From Streptomyces cyaneochromogenes (lineage in GTDB: Bacteria; Actinomycetota; Actinomycetes; Streptomycetales; Streptomycetaceae), in contig NZ_CP034539.1 in assembly GCF_003963535.1 (NCBI RefSeq), forward strand, positions 9,858,001 through 9,922,000: 64,000 nucleotides of DNA, written 5' to 3'. This document shows, in pieces, positions 32,495-40,695 of this stretch; positions within the stretch are counted from its first letter, which is position 1, and each line of letters begins with the position of its first letter. The position numbers were made by a program, and so were the translations under genes. The notes beneath the pieces were generated by a model. That model was given only the letters and a program-made list of their open reading frames with translations, ran no database searches and was not told the origin of the DNA.

Positions 32495-32614
32495 ATGGTG
32501 GAGCGACCGGTCGCACCGACGGCGCCTGTACTGGTCCTGGACACCGGCGAGGGGCCCGGCCGACGACGGCCGCACCACCGTCGTCGTCACCCGGAAGCCG
32601 GCGCGCGTCCATGA
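32495..32614 (+). CDS. Small leaderless ORF upstream of the SH3-like gene
   Basis: The 39-codon ORF (MVERPVAPTAPVLVLDTGEG then Arg/His-rich to GARP) starts right at a predicted transcription start. Its stop overlaps the next ATG (ATGA), the usual coupling pattern. It could be a regulatory leader peptide, or the frameshifted N terminus of a once longer domain (VLVLDTGEG resembles the first strand of an FHA domain). No homologue is recognised. Confidence 0.3.
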   Translation: MVERPVAPTAPVLVLDTGEGPGRRRPHHRRRHPEAGARP

Positions 32615-33156
32615 CTTCCCCCGCCTTCCGGCCCACCCATGTCGTCCCCCGCAACGGCATGCCCGCCTGGGAGTCCCCGGACCCCGCCCGGCCCACCGTG
32701 CCCCTCGACGCCTTCCTGCCGGTCCAGCTCGTCGAACGGCGCGGCGACTGGGGGCACATCCTGTGCGCCAACGGCTGGTCGGCCTGGGTCGACGGCCGCT
32801 TCCTGGTCGCCGTGCCCCAGGACCCGCCCACCGGCGACGCCGGCCGGCTCACCGGCGCCACCGATCCGCGCCCGCTGCTGGGCCGTGCCGAGCGGGCACT
32901 GGCCGACTACCGGTCGGCGGTCGAGGAACTGGTGGCCGGCGCACTGGACGGCGAGACCTTCCGCGCCCGCACGTCGGGGCTGCGGATCGGCGTGGTCGTC
33001 GACGGGGAGTCCATGTGGCTGTACGACCCCGGGGACGCGCGGTGGGCGTACGCGGACGGCGCAGCGCTGAGCACCTACGCCGCGGACGACGGACCCCGCG
33101 CCCCCGAGGACCCCGGCCGCGGCCCGACCCAGGTCGTGAGTCCCGATGGCCCGTGA
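32611..33156 (+). CDS. Hypothetical protein with SH3-like N-terminal segment
   Basis: The 181-residue soluble protein starts THVVPRNGMPAWESPDPARP, then LDAFLPVQLVERRGDWGHILCANGWSAWVDGRFLV, a pattern like bacterial SH3b/GW repeats. The remaining residues contain a helix (GRAERALADYRSAVEELVAG) and SGLRIGVVVDGESMWLYDPGDARWAYAD. It overlaps the kinase start by 11 bp, so it is probably cotranslated with it and may be a kinase partner or substrate. No signal peptide was seen. The family is unknown to me. Confidence 0.6.
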   Translation: MTSPAFRPTHVVPRNGMPAWESPDPARPTVPLDAFLPVQLVERRGDWGHILCANGWSAWVDGRFLVAVPQDPPTGDAGRLTGATDPRPLLGRAERALADYRSAVEELVAGALDGETFRARTSGLRIGVVVDGESMWLYDPGDARWAYADGAALSTYAADDGPRAPEDPGRGPTQVVSPDGP

Positions 33157-34144
33157 CACGAGCCTCTTCTCGGGCCGGCCCTCCGAGCTGATCGGCCGGC
33201 AGGTCGCGGGATACCGCATCGAGCAGGAGATCGGCCGGGGCGGCATGGCCGTGGTCTACCGAGCCAGGGACCTGCGCCTGGACCGCACCGTCGCGCTCAA
33301 GCTCCTCGCCCCCGAACTCGCCCGCAACGACACCTTCCGGCGCCGCTTCACCCACGAGTCCCGGACGGCCGCCGCCATCGACCACCCGCACATCGTGCCG
33401 GTCTACGAGGCGGACGAGACCGACGGCGTCCTGTACATCGCCATGCGCTACGTCTCCGGCAGCGACCTGCGCCATCTTCTCGACGTCCAGGGCCCGCTGC
33501 CGCCCCCGACGGCCCTGCGGATCGCCGCCCAGGTCGCCTCCGCCCTCGACGCGGCGCATGAGCACGGGCTGGTCCACCGGGACGTGAAACCGGGCAACAT
33601 CCTCGTCGCCCGCGGCACCGACAGCGACCACCCCGAGCACGTCTACCTCACCGACTTCGGCTTGACGAAGAAGTCACTGTCGCTGACCGGTTTCACGACC
33701 GTCGGCCAGTTCGTCGGCACGCTCGACTACGTGGCCCCCGAGCAGATCTCGGGCAAGCCGGTCGACGCACGCTGCGACGTCTACGGGTTCGCCTGCGTGG
33801 TCTACGAGTGCCTGGCGGGCCACCCGCCGTTCCAGCGGGACGAGGACATGGCCCTGCTGTGGGCCCACCAGTACGACGAGCCGCCGCCCCTGACCGAGGA
33901 ACGCCCCGACCTCGCCCCGCCCGTCGACTCCGTGTTCGCCATGGCGCTGGCCAAGAGCCCCGACGACCGCCACGACTCCTGCCTCGCCTTCGTCGCCGGA
34001 CTGCGCGCCGCCGTGGCCGGTGAGGCGGCGGCCCTGCGCACCCCGACCCAGGCGGGCCCGAGAGCCGCAGGAGTCCCGAACGAGTCCGCCGAGGGCGTGC
34101 CGAAACCGCCGCCGCGCTGGGCCGAGCCGGTCTTCCGGAGGTGA
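33146..34144 (+). CDS. Soluble Ser/Thr protein kinase (PknB-type catalytic domain)
   Basis: The 332-residue kinase has an intact catalytic core: Gly loop GRGGMAVVY (30-38), VAIK-type VALK with Lys52, Glu in FTHESRTAAAIDHPHIV, HRD (144-146) with Asn151, DFG (170-172), activation loop with GTLDYVAPEQ and DVYGFACVVYECLAG. It has no membrane segment or PASTA domain; the tail (about 290-332) is Pro/Glu-rich. Hence a cytosolic signalling kinase. It is probably cotranscribed with the SH3-like protein that overlaps its start. Targets are unknown. Confidence 0.9.
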   Translation: MARDTSLFSGRPSELIGRQVAGYRIEQEIGRGGMAVVYRARDLRLDRTVALKLLAPELARNDTFRRRFTHESRTAAAIDHPHIVPVYEADETDGVLYIAMRYVSGSDLRHLLDVQGPLPPPTALRIAAQVASALDAAHEHGLVHRDVKPGNILVARGTDSDHPEHVYLTDFGLTKKSLSLTGFTTVGQFVGTLDYVAPEQISGKPVDARCDVYGFACVVYECLAGHPPFQRDEDMALLWAHQYDEPPPLTEERPDLAPPVDSVFAMALAKSPDDRHDSCLAFVAGLRAAVAGEAAALRTPTQAGPRAAGVPNESAEGVPKPPPRWAEPVFRR

Positions 34145-34156
34145 CCGCCGGACCGG

Positions 34157-35443
34157 TCATCCCCGCGCGCGCGTCGCGACCTCGCCCCGGCCGCGCACCC
34201 ACCGGGCCAGCAGTCCGCCGAGGAACCCGGCGACCAGCCCCCACAGCAGCGCCAGGCCGACCGCCGTCCACACCTCGGGCCGCAGGAACAGCTCGCCGCC
34301 CAGATCCCCGCCCAGGTCGCCGATGCCCAGGACCGACAGGCCGTAGTGCGCCGAGACGCGACCGACGAGGCAGATCATCAGCACCGTGAGCGCGAGCGCG
34401 ACCGCGAGGTGCACCGCGTGCTGCCAGGCGCGCATCCGGGCCGGCGACCGCCTCGCCGTCACGAACGCGACGGCAAGCAGCAGGAGCGCGTCGACGGCGA
34501 CCAGCCACCACACCCTGCCGTCGTGCTCGGCGAGCGTGCCCAGATTCAGCTCGGCGACCTCCTGGCCGCGCAGCACCTCGTCGAGCACATGCGGCATGGG
34601 CAGCCCGAAGGGCCCCTCCACCCGGCCGTTCCAGGTCGCGCCGAGCCCGAGCGTCAGGGCGAGCCACACCAGGTTCGGCATGCCGAGCAGGATCACCGCG
34701 AAGGTGTCGGCCGCATGCCCTCGGGTCGCCGCGACGACCAGACCGATGGCGATCCCCAGGCCGACCCACGCCAGCAGCAGCACCACCATGGCGCACGCGG
34801 CCGGCCGCACCGACTCCTGGAAGCGCAGCAGCCGGCCCTGCAGTGGAGCGCCACGCGTGACCAGCAGGGCCAGGACCAGCACGCCCGCCAGCCACAGCAG
34901 GCCGAAGAACATCGTCGCGGGGACGTCCGTGGTGAAGCCGACCTCGGGGGAGATGCCGAACAGGTCGCCGAGGTCACCGAGGACGTCGTCCCCGAGGTCG
35001 CCGAGCGAGAGGGAGAATGTGTGGCGGGCGGTGAGGGACAGCGCCAGGAGGGCGGCCGGCCACACCACGGCGATGCGCGCGGCCCACCCGGCGAGTTCCC
35101 GGGTGCCGGTGACCGCCCGGTGTCGCAGCGGCCGCAGGAAACCGGCGGCCAGGACCAGGGCGCCGGTGAGCGTGACCGACAGCGGGATCACGGTCAGCCC
35201 GGCGTCGGACTCGGCCAGCCCTCCCGCGTTGCCCGAGAGCTCGACCGTGCCGCCTACCGCCGTGACCACGGTCGCCGCGACGACCCGCGGGAAGGCGCCG
35301 TCCGGAAGGTCGGCGGCCCCGGCGGCCCACAGTCCCAGCGCGGCGACCGCCCCCATCGCCACCAGCCCTGCCAGCACCACGGCGACGGCCCGCACCCAGC
35401 CCCGAAGGGCCACGGCCGCACGAGAGGGGGTCGGCGCACTCAC
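34157..35443 (-). CDS. Streptophobe family membrane protein
   Basis: The 428-residue integral membrane protein has about 10-11 spans and matches the streptophobe family I recall for Streptomyces: ALGLWAAGAADLPDGAFPRVV, AGWAARIAVVWPAALLALSL, GPFGLPMPHVLDEVLRGQEV, MRAWQHAVHLAVALALTVLMIC and SAHYGLSVLGIGDLGG. The name refers to a hydrophobic Streptomyces-specific family of unknown function. GTG 35443 (SAPTPSRAAVALRGW) fits the usual N terminus. It is divergent from the DUF6777-like gene with 187 bp between. Its 3' end converges on the kinase (12 bp gap). Confidence 0.75.
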   Translation of the reverse strand: MSAPTPSRAAVALRGWVRAVAVVLAGLVAMGAVAALGLWAAGAADLPDGAFPRVVAATVVTAVGGTVELSGNAGGLAESDAGLTVIPLSVTLTGALVLAAGFLRPLRHRAVTGTRELAGWAARIAVVWPAALLALSLTARHTFSLSLGDLGDDVLGDLGDLFGISPEVGFTTDVPATMFFGLLWLAGVLVLALLVTRGAPLQGRLLRFQESVRPAACAMVVLLLAWVGLGIAIGLVVAATRGHAADTFAVILLGMPNLVWLALTLGLGATWNGRVEGPFGLPMPHVLDEVLRGQEVAELNLGTLAEHDGRVWWLVAVDALLLLAVAFVTARRSPARMRAWQHAVHLAVALALTVLMICLVGRVSAHYGLSVLGIGDLGGDLGGELFLRPEVWTAVGLALLWGLVAGFLGGLLARWVRGRGEVATRARG

Positions 35444-35630
35444 CCTGCCCACGCTAAGCAGCACCCCCGGGGCACGCCTGTCGGGAGTCCCGTCCCGCGT
35501 CGGCTTGCGTGCGGCGCGGGAGGCGCGCACAGAATGGAAACAGTACAAACTGCCGCTGAAGCGGCAAAGCGGAAAAAGACGCGAAGCAGCACTGGCTGCC
35601 GCAGGAGTCCAGCGTCGGGAAGAAGGACTC

Positions 35631-36857
35631 GTGAGTGTCGAACCTCCGTCGTCCGGCCGCCCCACAGGGCCGCCCTCGGGTCCCCTGTCGGGTCCCTCCC
35701 AGCCGCCCGCCGGCCCGCCCTCGCAGCCCCCCTCCGACACCGGCGGGGGAGCACCCGGCCCCGAGCCCCACCACCCCTGGTGGAGGTCCGTCCCCCGTAT
35801 CGCCTCGCTCACCGCGGTCGTGGTGGCCGCTGTGCTCGTCGCCGTCGTCCTGTCACGCGGCGGCGGTGGCGGCAGCGGCACCGCCCAGAGCGGCGAGGTC
35901 TTCCTCCAGGCCGCGAGCAGCACGGGCCCCGACCCGTTCACCGAGTCCACCGCGAAGGACAGCACCGCCCCGCCTGTCAGCCCGTCCCCGGCCACCGAGT
36001 CGGCGCCGTCGAATGCGGTACGAGGCGTGGACGGCGGTGCGCCCGGCCTGTACAGCGGCAGCCGCAACGTCGGCGCCTGCGACGTGGAGAAGCAGATCAC
36101 CTACCTCCAGCAGGCCCCGGCCGAGAACAGGGCGTTCGCGTCGGTCGCCCGCATCGGCACGTCCGACGTCGCCTCCTACCTGCGCTCGCTCACCCCGGTT
36201 CAGCTGCGCATGGACACCCGCGTCACCAACCACGGCTACCGCGACGGTGCCGTCACCAGCTACCAGGCCGTCCTCCAGGCCGGCACGGCGGTCTTCGTCG
36301 ACGACCGCGGTGTGCCCCGGCTGCGCTGTGCCTGCGGCAACCCGCTGACCACGCCGGTCGCCCAGCACGGCACGCCCAAGCGGACGGGTGACTCCTGGCC
36401 GTCGTACCGCCCCACCAACGTCGTGGTGGTCTCGGCCTCGACGATCGTCGTCAAGACCTTCGTGATCTACGACCCCGACCGCAAGGAGTGGCTCGCCCGT
36501 CCGCGCGGCGACGACGGCCGCAAGGACAAGAAGACCGAACCGCCGGCGAAGCCCTCCCCCTCGGTGAGCGTGTCGACGCCGACGTCGCCCACCTCCCCGT
36601 CCACCTCGATCTCCCCCTCCTCGCCGTCGCCGAGCGACGAAAGGCGGAAGGAGGAGCCGACGACGACGGCCCCCACGACGACGGAGCCGACGACCACGGA
36701 ACCGACGACCACCGAGTCCACGACGAAGTCGGAGTCGCCCGAGACGTCGCCCACCGAGTCACCGTCCACCACGGGTACGACGACCTCGCAGTCGGCGTCA
36801 CAATCGGAGTCGCAGTCGGCTCCCACCACGGGTGCGTCCCAGTCGCCGTCGTTGTGA
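35631..36857 (+). CDS. DUF6777-like membrane-anchored protein with Ser/Thr/Pro tails
   Basis: The 408-residue protein has a Pro/Gly/Ser-rich cytosolic N terminus (about 1-50), one transmembrane helix (RIASLTAVVVAAVLVAVVL, about 60-78), and an extracellular domain about 90-300. That domain carries EVFLQAASSTGPDPFTEST, GAPGLYSGSRNVGACDVEKQ, SLTPVQLRMDTRVTNHGYRD and RLRCACGNPLTTPV, the pattern I associate with DUF6777. A 110-residue Thr/Ser/Pro tail with TTTEPTTTEP repeats ends the protein and may be O-glycosylated. GTG 35631 follows GAAGAAGG. It is divergent from the streptophobe gene; the pair is often found together. Confidence 0.65.
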   Translation: MSVEPPSSGRPTGPPSGPLSGPSQPPAGPPSQPPSDTGGGAPGPEPHHPWWRSVPRIASLTAVVVAAVLVAVVLSRGGGGGSGTAQSGEVFLQAASSTGPDPFTESTAKDSTAPPVSPSPATESAPSNAVRGVDGGAPGLYSGSRNVGACDVEKQITYLQQAPAENRAFASVARIGTSDVASYLRSLTPVQLRMDTRVTNHGYRDGAVTSYQAVLQAGTAVFVDDRGVPRLRCACGNPLTTPVAQHGTPKRTGDSWPSYRPTNVVVVSASTIVVKTFVIYDPDRKEWLARPRGDDGRKDKKTEPPAKPSPSVSVSTPTSPTSPSTSISPSSPSPSDERRKEEPTTTAPTTTEPTTTEPTTTESTTKSESPETSPTESPSTTGTTTSQSASQSESQSAPTTGASQSPSL

Positions 36858-36956
36858 CGTACGGCGCCACCTGCGCGGTGACTGCGCGGCTCCGCTCTGG
36901 GTACGAGGACTGGTGCAGTAGTGTCCGGCCAGTTCCGGCTTCCGAGAGAGATACGC

Positions 36957-37412
36957 ATGATCGAGCACGTGGACGGGGCAGTGATTCCGACTGGTTTCGA
37001 CGTGCCCGTGGAACCGCTTCGGCGGGCGGCGCACTACAGCGGTGAACCCGGATGCATCGCCGAGGCGCGGTCCTTCGCCGCGCTGTTCCTCGGTCGGCTC
37101 AGGACCGAGTGGTGCGCCACGATCGCCGAGCCCGCCGAGGACAAGGTGCTCCTGGTGGTCAGCGAGTTGGTCACCAACGCCGACCGGCACAGCAACGGCC
37201 CGTACATCCTGGACCTGGAGGGCACGGACGACGCGATCACGGTCTGCGTGTACGACAGCAGCTCCGCGCTGCCGCGCCGCTTCCCCAAGGACCCGGAACG
37301 GATCGGCCGGCACGGCCTGGAGATAGTGCACGCGCTGGCGGCGGAGATGGCCGTCGAACGGGTGCCGGTCGGCAAGCGGGTACGTGCGGTGCTGCGGCTG
37401 AGCGACGAGTGA
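36957..37412 (+). CDS. RsbW-like ATP-binding protein (anti-sigma/HATPase)
   Basis: The 151-residue protein has a single HATPase_c fold: ARSFAALFLGRLRTEW, VLLVVSELVTNADRHSNGPY (N box with Glu-Asn), ITVCVYDSSSALPRR (a diverged G1 box, D-S-S-S) and RHGLEIVHALAAEMAVERVP (G2). Such stand-alone kinases are numerous in Streptomyces and act as anti-sigma factors or partners of anti-anti-sigma proteins and SpoIIE phosphatases. ATG 36957 was chosen; a GTG 12 codons upstream is also open. No sigma factor or antagonist is adjacent, so the partner is unknown. Confidence 0.8.
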   Translation: MIEHVDGAVIPTGFDVPVEPLRRAAHYSGEPGCIAEARSFAALFLGRLRTEWCATIAEPAEDKVLLVVSELVTNADRHSNGPYILDLEGTDDAITVCVYDSSSALPRRFPKDPERIGRHGLEIVHALAAEMAVERVPVGKRVRAVLRLSDE

Positions 37413-37509
37413 CTCGCGCGCCCGGCAGGCGGCAGGCGGTCGTTGCGATTTCCCCCAGGGCGGAATGCTGATCCCTTCCCCCGGCGGCCGACGCTTCTAG
37501 GCTGGGCGG

Positions 37510-37992
37510 GTGAGCGAACAAGCGCCGAACGAAGCCCGCGTCATTCCCCTGCGCCCGCCGGCCGCACACCGGCCCGCCGCCCGCCCGGGAACGACCCGCC
37601 CCGCGTCCGAACGCCCTGCCACCGCGGCCCCCGCGAGCGCGCCCGCCGCCCGGCCCTCCGCGGCGCCGCCCGCCCCCGCGCCCAAAGAGCCCTTGTGGCG
37701 CGACCTGGTCGGTGACGTCCTGCGCCGAGAGCGGCTCGCCCAGGAGCGCACCCTCAAGGACGTGGCCGACGCGGCCCGGATCTCCATGCCGTACCTCTCG
37801 GAGGTGGAGCGCGGCCGCAAGGAGGCCTCCTCGGAGGTCCTCGCGGCCGCCGCCCACGCCTTGGGACTCGGCCTCGGCGACCTGCTGTCGCTGGCGCAGG
37901 GCGAGTTGGTCCGGCTCACCAGTCGCCGCGTGCCGGGCGCCAGCCGCGCCAGGACGGGTTCGTCGTACGACGGGATGTGCCTGGCGGCGTGA
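37510..37992 (+). CDS. popR: PopR, activator of clpP3-clpP4 (XRE/ClgR-type HTH)
   Basis: The 160-residue regulator has a Pro/Ala-rich disordered N terminus (residues about 15-58) and an XRE/Cro HTH (about 66-125: VLRRERLAQERTLKDVADAA, ISMPYLSEVERGRKEASSEVL) of the ClgR/PopR type. It ends in -CLAA; the two terminal Ala are known in S. lividans PopR to make it a ClpP substrate, giving feedback control. It faces clpP4-clpP3 and a PopR-type box lies upstream of clpP3. GTG 37510 lies 7 nt after TAGGCT (37498-37503), suggesting a leaderless message. Confidence 0.88.
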   Translation: MSEQAPNEARVIPLRPPAAHRPAARPGTTRPASERPATAAPASAPAARPSAAPPAPAPKEPLWRDLVGDVLRRERLAQERTLKDVADAARISMPYLSEVERGRKEASSEVLAAAAHALGLGLGDLLSLAQGELVRLTSRRVPGASRARTGSSYDGMCLAA

Positions 37993-38007
37993 GGCCGCGC
38001 CGGCGTC

Positions 38008-38610
38008 TCAGACCCGCACGAGGCGCCGGCTCACCACCTCGTCGGCCAGGCCGTACGCCACGGCCTCCTCGGCGGTGAACACCTTGTCGCGGTCCATGTC
38101 CGCGCGCAGGGTCGCGATGTCGTGGTGCGTGTGCCGGGCCAGGACCTCCTCGACCTGGGAGCGGATCCGGATCATCTCCTTGGCCTGGAGGGCGAGATCG
38201 GACACCATGCCCCGGCTGCCGCCGGTGGCGGGCTGGCCGAGCAGCACGCGCGCGTGCTCCAGGACGAACCGCCGCCCCGGATCCCCACCGGCCAGCAGCA
38301 CGGCGGCCGTTGACGCCGCCTGACCCACGCAGAACGTGGAGATCGGCGCCTGCACGTACGTCATGGTGTCGTAGATCGCCATGAGCGAAGTGTTCGAGCC
38401 GCCGGGGGAGTTGATGTAGATCGCGATCTCGTTCTCCGGCGCCGCCGACTCCAGGTGCAGGAGCTGGGCGATGACGACGTTGGCCACGCCGTCGTCGATC
38501 TCCGTGCCGAGGAAGATGATCCGCTCCGACAGCAGCCGGCTGAAGACGTCGGAGGAGCGCTCGCCGTGCGCGGTCCGTTCGACGACGTACGGAATCGTGT
38601 AGTTCCCCAT
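38008..38610 (-). CDS. clpP4: ClpP4, Clp protease subunit with His to Gly change
   Basis: The 200-residue ClpP paralogue keeps the fold and Ser100 (VGQAAST) and Asp175 (MDRDKVFTAEEA). At the catalytic His position of RVMIHQP it reads RVLLGQP, so Gly125 replaces His. It is second of two clpP genes and begins 1 bp after the clpP3 stop. In Streptomyces ClpP3/P4 form an inducible backup protease when ClpP1/P2 fail; a subunit without His would probably be structural or allosteric in a mixed barrel with ClpP3. Regulation is by PopR. Frame and start are secure. Confidence 0.92.
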   Translation of the reverse strand: MGNYTIPYVVERTAHGERSSDVFSRLLSERIIFLGTEIDDGVANVVIAQLLHLESAAPENEIAIYINSPGGSNTSLMAIYDTMTYVQAPISTFCVGQAASTAAVLLAGGDPGRRFVLEHARVLLGQPATGGSRGMVSDLALQAKEMIRIRSQVEEVLARHTHHDIATLRADMDRDKVFTAEEAVAYGLADEVVSRRLVRV

Positions 38611-38611
38611 G

Positions 38612-39250
38612 TCACAGCCCCATCCGTCGCTTGGAGGCGGCCGGGCGGACGTCCGTGAGGGACTCCACGACCCGGTCCACCATGCCGTACTCCTTGGCCT
38701 CCTCGGCCGTGAACCAGCGGTCGCGGTCGCCGTCCCGGGAGATGGTCTCCGGGGACTGGCCGGTGTGTTCGGCGGTGATCCGCTCGATGGTCCGCTTGGT
38801 GAACTCCAGGTTCTCCGCCTGGATCTCGATGTCCGCGGTGGTGCCGCCGATCCCGGCCGACGGCTGGTGCATCATGATCCGCGCGTTCGGCAGCGCGTAC
38901 CGCTTGCCTTCGCTGCCGACGCTGAGCAGGAACTGGCCCATGCTGGCGGCGAAGCCCATCGCCAGCGTCGAGACGTCGTTCGGGATCAGCCGCATCGTGT
39001 CGTAGATCGCCAGCCCCGCGTGCACAGAGCCGCCCGGGCTGTTGATGTACAGGCTGATGTCGGTGCGCGGATCCTCGGCGGACAGCAACAGCAGCTGGGC
39101 GCAGACCCGGTTGGCGGAGGATTCGGTGACCTCGGTGCCGAGCAACACGATGCGCTGGGCGAGCAGTTGGGCGGCGAGGTGGTCGTCGAAGCGGGTCGGC
39201 GGTGCGTCGCCCTCCTCGGCCCGGGGAGCGAGCGTGGTGAGTGGAGTCAT
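38612..39250 (-). CDS. clpP3: ClpP3, Clp protease catalytic subunit
   Basis: The 212-residue ClpP has a full catalytic triad: Ser103 in MGFAASMGQFLL, His128 in RIMMHQPSAG and Asp177 in DRDRWFTAEEA. YINSPGGSVHAGLAIYDTM is the substrate-binding strand. It is the first gene of the clpP3-clpP4 operon, expected to pair with ClpP4 in one tetradecamer and to work with ClpX or ClpC. A PopR-type inverted repeat lies 71 bp upstream (39321-39337). The start ATG 39250 is preceded by GAGGAGAACC. The N-terminal 20 residues are variable in the family. Confidence 0.94.
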   Translation of the reverse strand: MTPLTTLAPRAEEGDAPPTRFDDHLAAQLLAQRIVLLGTEVTESSANRVCAQLLLLSAEDPRTDISLYINSPGGSVHAGLAIYDTMRLIPNDVSTLAMGFAASMGQFLLSVGSEGKRYALPNARIMMHQPSAGIGGTTADIEIQAENLEFTKRTIERITAEHTGQSPETISRDGDRDRWFTAEEAKEYGMVDRVVESLTDVRPAASKRRMGL

Positions 39251-39320
39251 CGGTTCTCCTCGTGGTGGCGGGATGCCGTCGACTCCACTGTTGACCTCGG
39301 ACGGGCCCGGAACGCGGAAT

Positions 39321-39337
39321 TTCTGCCCGCGGCAGAT
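39321..39337 (-). promoter_or_regulatory. PopR box upstream of clpP3
   Basis: TTCTGCC-CGC-GGCAGAT matches the reported S. lividans PopR site TTCTGCC-N3-GGCAGAA with one mismatch. A second partial copy (CTGCCGGCAGA, 39341-39351) follows. Position 71-87 bp before the clpP3 ATG suits an activator site. Confidence 0.8.
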
Positions 39338-39360
39338 TCGCTGCCGGCAGAGCGGATCGC

Positions 39361-40572
39361 TCAGCTCTTCTCGCGCAGCTGCCGGAAGAAGGCGCGGACG
39401 TCGTCCACGAGCAGATCGGGCTCCTCCATCGCCGCGAAGTGCCCGCCCCGGTCCAGCTCCGTCCAGCGGACGATGTTCTCCGTGCGCTCCGCCTTGTGCC
39501 GCAGCGGGATCTGCGGGTCCCCGGGGAAGCACGCCACCGCGGTCGGGGCGGTCGAGGGCTCGCGCGGGGCGGCGACCCCCTCGCCCTTGGCGTGGGCGCG
39601 CTCGTAGTAGATCCGGGCGGACGAACCCGCCGTGCCCGTCAGCCAGTACAGCATCACGTTCGTGAGCATCAGGTCCCGGTCGACGGCCTCCTCGGGCACC
39701 CGCTCGGAGTCCGTCCACTCCTGGAACTTCTCGACGATCCAGGCGAGTTGGCCGACCGGCGAGTCCGTGAGCGCGTACGACAGGGTCTGCGGCCGGGTGG
39801 ACTGCAGGTGGAAGTAGCCGGTCCCGTCCCGGAACCACTTGGCCCACCGCCGCCATGAGGTGAGCGTGCGCTCACGCTCCTCGGGGCTCAGCGCCCGAAG
39901 TTCCTCCGCGGAAGGCTCGGTGGCCGCCTGCGCGCCGGGCAGCAGATTGAGGTGGATGCCGATCACCCGGTCGGGGTGCGCGCGGCCCAGCTCGCGGGAG
40001 ATGGCCGCACCCCAGTCGCCGCCCTGGGCGCCGAACCGCTCGTAGCCCAGGCGCGTCATCAGCTCGACCCACGCGTCGGCGATCCGCAGTGCCTCCCAGC
40101 CGGTATCCCGGGTGGGCCCGGAGAACCCGAAGCCGGGAATGCTCGGCAGGACCACGTGGAAGGCGTCGGCGGGGTCGCCGCCGTGGGCGGCCGGGTCCGT
40201 CAACGGGCCGACGACGTCCAGGAATTCGACGATCGAGCCCGGCCAGCCGTGTGTGATGACCAACGGGGTGGCGTCGGGCTCGGGGGAGCGGATGTGCGCG
40301 AAGTGCACGTGCGCGCCGTCGATCTCGGTCGTGAACTGCGGCCACTCGTTCAGCCGCGCCTCCGCCGCCCGCCAGTCGTACGTGTGCCGCCAGTGGCTCA
40401 CCAGCTCGCGCAGGTACTCAGAGGGCACGCCGTACGCCCATTCCACTCCGGGCAGCTCATCGGGCCACCGGGCCCGGTCGAGGCGGTCGTGCAGGTCGTC
40501 GAGGTCGCTCTGCGGGATGTCGATGCGGAACGGGTGCACGCTGTTGCCGTTGCCGGCGGGCGAAGACGTCAT
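39361..40572 (-). CDS. Epoxide hydrolase (EHN domain plus alpha/beta hydrolase)
   Basis: The 403-residue protein has an N-terminal epoxide-hydrolase domain (FRIDIPQSDLDDLHDRLDRARWPDE, residues about 14-40, and ELVSHWRHTYDWRAAEARLN) and an alpha/beta hydrolase core. The oxyanion-hole motif is HGWPGS, the nucleophile elbow is QGGDWGA (Asp), and the C-terminal catalytic His is in DRGGHFAAMEEPD. Such enzymes hydrate epoxides through an ester intermediate; many are detoxifying or act on natural products. Start at ATG 40572 (MTSSPAGNGN). There is no partner gene; the next gene upstream is a divergent VOC protein. Confidence 0.9.
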   Translation of the reverse strand: MTSSPAGNGNSVHPFRIDIPQSDLDDLHDRLDRARWPDELPGVEWAYGVPSEYLRELVSHWRHTYDWRAAEARLNEWPQFTTEIDGAHVHFAHIRSPEPDATPLVITHGWPGSIVEFLDVVGPLTDPAAHGGDPADAFHVVLPSIPGFGFSGPTRDTGWEALRIADAWVELMTRLGYERFGAQGGDWGAAISRELGRAHPDRVIGIHLNLLPGAQAATEPSAEELRALSPEERERTLTSWRRWAKWFRDGTGYFHLQSTRPQTLSYALTDSPVGQLAWIVEKFQEWTDSERVPEEAVDRDLMLTNVMLYWLTGTAGSSARIYYERAHAKGEGVAAPREPSTAPTAVACFPGDPQIPLRHKAERTENIVRWTELDRGGHFAAMEEPDLLVDDVRAFFRQLREKS

Positions 40573-40695
40573 GGCCGCGATGCTAGTTCCGGACGGTGTA
40601 ACGGCCACCTGGATTAGTGGCCGTGCGACCGATGAGTTCCGGGCGGAGGATCGGTCGACACAGATGACAGCGGATCCACGCCCCAGGAGGTACCC

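Noticed and set aside
34386..35630. Open frame running rightward into the DUF6777 gene from inside the streptophobe gene
   Set aside because: The streptophobe gene on the other strand is clearly real. The rightward frame has low-complexity Ser/Arg text until GTG 35631, where domain sequence starts.
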